10,574 nucleotides of DNA from Mediannikoviicoccus sp037890055 (GTDB taxonomy: Bacteria > Bacillota > Clostridia > Tissierellales > Peptoniphilaceae). Positions within the stretch are counted from its first letter, which is position 1. Each line of letters opens with the position of its first letter. Shown here piece after piece: positions 6,100 to 10,574 of this stretch. The stretch lies in NCBI GenBank assembly GCA_037890055.1, contig JBBKBD010000031.1. The stretch is one strand, 5' to 3'. The position numbers and the translations under genes are program-made. The notes beneath the pieces are model-generated. The model was not told the DNA's origin. It worked only from the letters and a program-made list of their open reading frames with translations, and ran no database searches.

Positions 6100-6416
6100 C
6101 CTGTAGCTAAATCTATATTAGCAAATAGTTTATCCTTAATTTGAAGACTTTTTTTATAATCATCAAGCTTTAAATACTTTTTCATTAATTCTGAATTATT
6201 TCTATAATTTTCTTCAACTATATCAGCTAATGAATTATACATACCTGAAGCTAAATAAACTACCGCAGATTTTATTGCCTCTTTTTGGTATACTCTATCT
6301 CCACATAAAATGTCCAAAAATCTTTCCCACTTATCTAAGTTAAGACATGATCTGTTATAATTTTCATTTACTTTAAGAATCAAATCCTTTTGATTAAATA
6401 CAATTTTACTTTCCAT
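6009..6416 (-). pseudogene. res: Type III restriction enzyme Res subunit, truncated at Walker A
   Basis: ATG at 6416 lies one base after the mod stop (TAG-A-ATG) with AAGGAG inside the end of mod, so translation is coupled. The first 106 residues look like the N-terminus of a type III Res helicase-nuclease: VVYLASGMYNSLADIVEENY, then the lead-in to the Walker A loop, FANIDLATG. The expected continuation TGKS, and with it the entire helicase motor and C-terminal PD-(D/E)xK nuclease (normally 850-1000 aa in total), is absent. Instead 29 unrelated residues are encoded by repeat copy B before TAA at 6009. The product cannot bind ATP or cut DNA. The longer frame beginning at 6464 is not used because it overlaps mod and lacks a ribosome binding site. 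Confidence 0.88.
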
Positions 6417-6417
6417 T

Positions 6418-8376
6418 CTATTTCTCCTTAGATAAAGATACAGTAACATCATTACCGTAAACATCCGTAAATATAAATACTGTTTTATCTCCCAATAATT
6501 TATTTGGTATATGCCACTCTATACTTTCAATTTTATTATCGTTGTAATTTATTTTTGTATCTCTATCTTCCTTTTTGTTGCTTTCTATCTCATTCCAAAA
6601 TCTTACATCGTCTAATAAAAATTCTTTTCCATTATAATCATAGTTCACAAATATACTTGATAGTGTTAAAAAATTGTCTGATACTATGCCATTAAGTGGA
6701 TCGCTAATGAATTTTGCAACTTTTAAAATTGCTTCTTTTTTCGTTACTACTAATTCACACTCAACTTCTGGTGTATATATAAATTGAAATCCCTTCATTT
6801 CTTCTATATCATTTACATCATCTTTACTTCTTGGCTGTCTAGACTTTGTGAATGGTGTTTTATGAAGTTCTTCTATCATTTCATACGGAACTTTTAGAAA
6901 GTAATATCTTGTATCATCTAGTTCTTCATAGTCTGCAATAAAATCCACTCTTGTTGCAGGAGCAACAATATATACTCTACTATATCTCTTAGATTTTATA
7001 TTCTTGTGAAGTTCATTTATATAATTATAGTCTACAGCCGACTCTTTATGTTCAATATAATTAAAAACTTTTACTGGAAATCCTCTTTTTTCTCCGTCAA
7101 ATTTTACTCCTGAAGATTTTATTTCTTTAGTATCATATTCAAAAAGTTGAGATACATAATCTTTATATTTATCCCATTCAAGATTTAATGTAGTTCCTAA
7201 ATCATACATTCCAAGTTTACAAGTTATGAAAGACTTTGCTGGTTTACTATATATTTTTGATTTATCTTCTAAGCTCTTGCTGTCTTGAATCTGTAGAATT
7301 CTCTTTTGCATGGTAAGAAAAGCTAGTTTCCCTAAATCGCATGTTATCCAACGTCTTCCAAGTTTCTCTGCCACAGCCATACTTGTTCCTGATCCTCCGA
7401 AAAAATCCATAATAAGATCTCCTTCGTTGGTGGAAGCTTTTATTATTCGTGATAATAATTCTTCTGGCTTTTGAGTTGGATATCCTGTTATCTCTTTTGA
7501 TGTTGCAGCTTGTTGAAAAGACATTATATCATCCCAAACATCATTTATAGCAATACCTTTCAATTCATCTAAATATTGTCTCTCACCGTTACTTCTATCA
7601 TCTCTATACTTTCTCCCATTATCATCTATTTTTTTAAATCGTGCCAAATACTCTTTTTTATAATCTAAAATATATTGTTTATTGAATATGGGATTGTCTG
7701 ATTTTGAATAGTATAAAATTACGTCATGACCTCTAATCCAGTTTTCTGCTTTTGTTTTATATCCTGAAGATGTTTTTGTAAACCATATTATTTGTCTTTT
7801 ATAATTATTTTTGCCGAAAATTTCATCCATAATAGTTTTTATATAATCAACCATCTTTTCATCCAAATGAACATATATTGAACCATCATCAGATAGTATT
7901 TCCTTGGCTAAAATAAGTCTCCTTCTTATAAATTCAAGAAACTCAGACCCTTTTTTCTTATCACTATAAGCTTTTGCTCCTTCTTTATTTTCAAATTCAT
8001 CTTGTGTAGCAAAAGGTGGATCTATATAAATAAGTTTTACTTTTCCTTTAACTTTGTCTTTTATTAACGGATCTTTATTTTCGTTTATTGTTTTTAAAAA
8101 CTGAAGATTATCTCCAAATACTATCATATTCCTCCATCCATCTTCAAAAGCTGGATGTTCATCACCATTAAATATGCGATCTATTTGTAGTGGTACAGGG
8201 AATGTTCCATCTTCACCAGCAAGGATATCTTCTTTTCTCATTTTCCCTGCATATGTTAATTCATATTCTTCTTGAAGATTTGGAAATAGCATATATTTAT
8301 AATCTTCTGGTATTTGCTCTCCATTTTCTATAAGGTTTATTATATATTTCTTTTCTATTTCATTTAATCTATTCAT
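6418..8376 (-). CDS. mod: Type III restriction-modification system methyltransferase subunit (Mod)
   Basis: This is a complete 652-aa DNA adenine-N6 methyltransferase of the beta order. Catalytic motif IV DPPF (119-122, in KLIYIDPPFATQDEFEN) comes first, with VHLDEKM at 169-175. The target recognition region lies roughly at 190-300, then YPTQKPEELLSRII (299-312) and the SAM-binding motif I DFFGGSGTSMAVAEKLGRRW (324-343) follow. The DPPF variant of DPPY occurs in this class. The C-terminal 300 residues correspond to the Mod region that contacts Res. In an intact system Mod2 selects the site and methylates one strand. ATG at 8376 has AGGTGA 5 nt upstream and a promoter at 8427-8456. The partner res is destroyed, so Mod probably works as an orphan methylase. 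No simple-sequence repeat, the usual switch in phase-variable mod genes, is seen near the start. Confidence 0.95.
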   Translation of the reverse strand: MNRLNEIEKKYIINLIENGEQIPEDYKYMLFPNLQEEYELTYAGKMRKEDILAGEDGTFPVPLQIDRIFNGDEHPAFEDGWRNMIVFGDNLQFLKTINENKDPLIKDKVKGKVKLIYIDPPFATQDEFENKEGAKAYSDKKKGSEFLEFIRRRLILAKEILSDDGSIYVHLDEKMVDYIKTIMDEIFGKNNYKRQIIWFTKTSSGYKTKAENWIRGHDVILYYSKSDNPIFNKQYILDYKKEYLARFKKIDDNGRKYRDDRSNGERQYLDELKGIAINDVWDDIMSFQQAATSKEITGYPTQKPEELLSRIIKASTNEGDLIMDFFGGSGTSMAVAEKLGRRWITCDLGKLAFLTMQKRILQIQDSKSLEDKSKIYSKPAKSFITCKLGMYDLGTTLNLEWDKYKDYVSQLFEYDTKEIKSSGVKFDGEKRGFPVKVFNYIEHKESAVDYNYINELHKNIKSKRYSRVYIVAPATRVDFIADYEELDDTRYYFLKVPYEMIEELHKTPFTKSRQPRSKDDVNDIEEMKGFQFIYTPEVECELVVTKKEAILKVAKFISDPLNGIVSDNFLTLSSIFVNYDYNGKEFLLDDVRFWNEIESNKKEDRDTKINYNDNKIESIEWHIPNKLLGDKTVFIFTDVYGNDVTVSLSKEK

Positions 8377-8426
8377 TTAATTCACCTATATTATTTTTAC
8401 ACTTTCTCGAATTTAATATATACTTT

Positions 8427-8456
8427 ATTGTATCATGAATTATTGTTCATTTTCAA
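8427..8456 (-). promoter_or_regulatory. mod promoter
   Basis: The minus strand shows -35 TTGAAA (8451-8456), an 18-nt spacer and -10 TACAAT (8427-8432), about 45 nt before the mod start. It lies between the terminator of the upstream operon and mod, so the R-M locus is a separate transcription unit from the ICE genes. Confidence 0.65.
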
Positions 8457-8479
8457 TGCCTCGCTTCATTGTAATAAAA

Positions 8480-8512
8480 AACCAAAAAAATAAAGGCAGT
8501 CCGAAGACTGCC
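8480..8512 (-). terminator. Intrinsic terminator of the ICE gene pair
   Basis: Six bases after the stop of the OB-fold gene, the minus strand forms a perfect 7-bp stem GGCAGTC/GACTGCC closed by a UUCG tetraloop (8495-8512), followed by TTTATTTTTTT. The stable tetraloop and T-run make this a strong terminator. Confidence 0.93.
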
Positions 8513-8517
8513 GATAT

Positions 8518-9174
8518 TTATCTTTCTGCACCTTTGCTATGGTCTTTCTTAGTTGACTTAGTTTTGTCATCTATCTTAAAGCTTTTTATTTGCCCTAATA
8601 TGGACTTTTTATCCTTGTCTTGACTCTTTACTTGTTCTTTTGCTTTTAAGAGCTTAGAAGACAAAATACGAACATTTTTATGTTCCTTTCCGTTGTTATC
8701 AATGCTTGTTTTTACTTGTCCGAAGATTTTAACAAAATCGCCTTGTTTAAGGTTCTCTAAATCTTTTGTCTTATCTCCATAGGCTGAACAATTGGTATAA
8801 ACTTTATTTCCATTGTCATCTTTTGAAACAATTGAAAAATTACTTACTTTGAACTTTTCTCCATTAGCGTTTTCTCTTTCAAGATTTTCTACTTGACCTG
8901 ATATATTACCCACGAGATTTATAAGATTATCTTTTTCTTCAAGTTCATTGGTATTTTCAACAATCTTACCTTGTTCTTTCATATCATCAATCATATAATC
9001 AAAGTCATCGCTTAGTAGACCTGTTGTATCATTGTTCATATATAAAACATAGACTTCTTCAAGTGCCTTTTCATCATTAACACCCTTTTCTATACTCACA
9101 AGTGCTTTTATAAAATCTTTGTAATTATCATTCATCATTTCTTCTAAGTTTTCTCTAATATCTTTGTATTCCAT
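8518..9174 (-). CDS. ICE-associated OB-fold (SSB-like) protein
   Basis: The protein has 218 aa. Residues 1-80 are an acidic, helical domain (IRENLEEMMNDNYKDFIKAL...). Residues about 84-175 look like an OB-fold strand pattern: NLINLVGNISGQVEN, FKVSNFSIVSKDDNGNKVY, then GDFVKIFGQV, followed by KNVRILSSKLL. This arrangement is seen in single-strand DNA binding and related proteins. The C-terminal tail is basic and carries KKSILGQIKSFK (189-200), nearly the same motif as at the end of the upstream helicase. A role with transferring single-stranded DNA is inferred from fold and neighbourhood, not shown. ATG at 9174 is chosen because AAGGAGG stands 5 nt before it; an earlier in-frame ATG at 9240 would overlap the helicase end and has no ribosome binding site. 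A hairpin at 9198-9216 may modulate its expression. Confidence 0.75.
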   Translation of the reverse strand: MEYKDIRENLEEMMNDNYKDFIKALVSIEKGVNDEKALEEVYVLYMNNDTTGLLSDDFDYMIDDMKEQGKIVENTNELEEKDNLINLVGNISGQVENLERENANGEKFKVSNFSIVSKDDNGNKVYTNCSAYGDKTKDLENLKQGDFVKIFGQVKTSIDNNGKEHKNVRILSSKLLKAKEQVKSQDKDKKSILGQIKSFKIDDKTKSTKKDHSKGAER

Positions 9175-9180
9175 ATTTTC

Positions 9181-9216
9181 CTCCTTGTAATGAATAAGGA
9201 GAGCCTTTCGCTCTCC
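9181..9216 (-). promoter_or_regulatory. Intergenic hairpin with alternative ribosome-binding-site-sequestering fold
   Basis: Between the helicase stop and the OB-fold gene the minus strand can form GGAGAGC/GCTCTCC (9198-9204 with 9210-9216, 5-nt loop). Part of the 3' arm of that stem, CTCCTT (9196-9201), can instead pair with AAGGAG (9181-9186), which is the ribosome binding site of the next gene. The two folds exclude each other. The T content after the first stem is too low for a firm terminator, so partial termination or translational control are both possible. Confidence 0.5.
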
Positions 9217-9217
9217 T

Positions 9218-10574
9218 CTATCGTTCTTGTCCTTTTTCACTTTTTTCTTGGTTTTTATCTTTTTCTTCTTCTGATTTGAATTTTGATATTTGTCCTAATA
9301 TTGATGGCTTCTCTTCCCTTGCGTTAAGATTATCTTCTACATCATAAGTTGATTCAAAGTAATCACTATCTTTAAAATCATTGTCATACCTATCTGGTAT
9401 CCCGTCATTATCAAGATCTTTTGCAAGTGGATCATAGAAGTTTCCATCATCATCTATTTCTAAGCCTAAAGCTTGTTTCAAATCTTCTTCATCTACTGAT
9501 ACCAGATCATCAAAACTTGACATCTTTATGGCTTCAGTCATATCTTTAAGAGCTTGTGAATTAGATATATCTTCATCTACAAAAGATTCTGTTCTAATAG
9601 CTACATCATCTACATACTGAGTCCATGTTTTTTCTTCCAAATTTACCTCATATTGAATAGAGTGCTTACCATCTGGTGTCTCTGTATAGGCAAGTCCTAT
9701 ATGGCTTAAATCGGGATATAGTTTGTCAAAGTCTTCATAGCTATTAGATTCTGAAAACTCATAGTTAGAATAATCAACTATCGCCCTCTTTAAATCTTCT
9801 AATAGTGGTGATTGGTTTTCTAACTCTTCTACTTCTCCCATATCTAAAAGTTTATTAATCTCAGCTAATCTTAGCGTCTTATCCCTTAACTCATCTGCTT
9901 TTTCAAATGGTTTTGTCAATTCTACTTTGGCATTTTCTAAAGATTCTTTATAGTTTTCAAGGTTTTGATTTAATCTTTCAAGTTTTGAAGGCATTTTTTC
10001 AATGGCATTATCAAGCCTTGTTATATTACCATCAGTAGAGTTTGAAAACTCTCCAAAGTATTCTGCTTTTCCTAGAAGTTTAAAAGTGTGAGTGTTAGTC
10101 ATAAAGTTATATGAAACTTGTAAGTCTAAATTTCTATATTTACCAATAACCTTGCTATCATTTATCTTTACCTTTTTTATTTCTTCTAATAGCTTCTCTC
10201 CAGCTTCTTTCTTATCTAAAATTTTATTTGTCCCAAGACTGATTGAAGTGAATTTGCTATCTCCTTCTCCTAATTTCTCAACATTTGCAATATCTTCTTT
10301 AACTGCTTGTATTTCCATTTCAGTTTTTAAAATACTTTGAGGATAAATTTTATTTACCTTATCTTCGAGCTTATATTTATTAGACTTGTAGTTTGCTTCA
10401 AGCATTTTTATTTTTGTAACTTCGTTATCTAAATCCATTTTTTCTTTAATTAGAGGATTGCCAGTAGCTAAAGCCTTAATTTCTGAATAAGATAGACTTG
10501 CTTCATCAACATCTTCTGCAACTCTTACTGGAGTTTTTGAAGTCATAATTTGAGAAATGAATTTCTGCTTATTT
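9218..10574 (-). CDS. ICE large helicase/DNA methylase-type protein, C-terminal part
   Basis: The open frame continues past the right edge without a start (codons before Met at 10546 read NKQKFISQI), so this is the last 452 residues of a longer protein. The sequence SYSEIKALATGNPLIKEKMDLD, broken here into SYSEIKALATG and NPLIKEKMDLD, is characteristic of the region after the helicase core in the 2000-3000-aa SNF2-helicase/N6-methylase proteins of Firmicute conjugative elements (Tn1549-like and related ICEs). It is followed by coiled-coil helices (about 185-240 from that Met), a DUF-like acidic domain, an EF-hand-like loop DLDNDGIPD (377-385), and a charged tail with KPSILGQISKFK (413-424). 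These proteins are thought to process or protect transferred DNA; catalytic domains are outside the window. It is co-transcribed with the OB-fold gene at 8518-9174. Confidence 0.85.
   Translation of the reverse strand, partial: NKQKFISQIMTSKTPVRVAEDVDEASLSYSEIKALATGNPLIKEKMDLDNEVTKIKMLEANYKSNKYKLEDKVNKIYPQSILKTEMEIQAVKEDIANVEKLGEGDSKFTSISLGTNKILDKKEAGEKLLEEIKKVKINDSKVIGKYRNLDLQVSYNFMTNTHTFKLLGKAEYFGEFSNSTDGNITRLDNAIEKMPSKLERLNQNLENYKESLENAKVELTKPFEKADELRDKTLRLAEINKLLDMGEVEELENQSPLLEDLKRAIVDYSNYEFSESNSYEDFDKLYPDLSHIGLAYTETPDGKHSIQYEVNLEEKTWTQYVDDVAIRTESFVDEDISNSQALKDMTEAIKMSSFDDLVSVDEEDLKQALGLEIDDDGNFYDPLAKDLDNDGIPDRYDNDFKDSDYFESTYDVEDNLNAREEKPSILGQISKFKSEEEKDKNQEKSEKGQER

Noticed and set aside
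6416..6464. N-terminal extension of Res starting at 6464
   Set aside because: It overlaps the end of mod and has no ribosome binding site; ATG at 6416 has AAGGAG and the usual mod-res coupling.
9174..9240. Earlier start of the OB-fold gene at 9240
   Set aside because: The extra 22 residues overlap the helicase C-terminus and the intergenic hairpin; ATG 9174 has a perfect ribosome binding site.
1..10574. CRISPR array, tRNA or rRNA genes
   Set aside because: No regularly spaced direct repeats and no cloverleaf or rRNA-like segments were seen on either strand by eye.

Overview
The window is AT-rich, and every gene I can support reads on the minus strand with strong GGAGG-type ribosome binding sites. 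This fits a low-G+C Firmicute, probably an anaerobic clostridium or Tissierellia relative or a streptococcus; the sequence alone does not decide between them. The content is accessory DNA: the tail of an integrative conjugative element (ICE), a type III restriction-modification locus cut open by an insertion, and an antibiotic-resistance island whose only intact resistance gene is tet(T).

Layout in the direction of transcription (right to left). 10574-9218 is the C-terminal end of a very large ICE helicase/methylase-type protein. It is followed by an OB-fold protein (9174-8518) that carries a similar C-terminal tail, and then by a clear terminator (8480-8512). Next come a promoter (8427-8456), a complete type III Mod methyltransferase (8376-6418) and a Res subunit that starts 1 nt after mod. 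Res breaks off inside its Walker A motif, at about 6100. The break coincides with a 128-bp sequence (5972-6099) that recurs in the same orientation at 535-661.

The 5.3 kb between the two repeat copies is a string of co-oriented short genes, most of them broken: a 44-aa membrane protein, an orphan gene tail, a Fic gene truncated inside its catalytic motif, an ABC-F ribosome-protection-type ATPase with many lesions, a frameshifted nucleotidyltransferase, a Cse60-like start running into a headless GNAT acetyltransferase, tet(T), an unidentified tail, and a decayed DUF1697 gene. tet(T) is full length. It has its own promoter, a seven-codon leader peptide and a roughly 330-nt structured leader ending in an intrinsic terminator just before its ribosome binding site, which is the architecture of ribosome-stalling attenuation.

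Beyond the second repeat copy, a peptidase family S66 (LD-carboxypeptidase/MccF-like) gene starts at 486 and runs off the left edge.

In functional terms the window shows three things: a mobile-element backbone, an R-M locus reduced to a probable orphan methyltransferase, and an island in which tet(T) has stayed intact while several neighbouring resistance-type genes have decayed. No CRISPR array, tRNA, rRNA or recognisable transposase was found.
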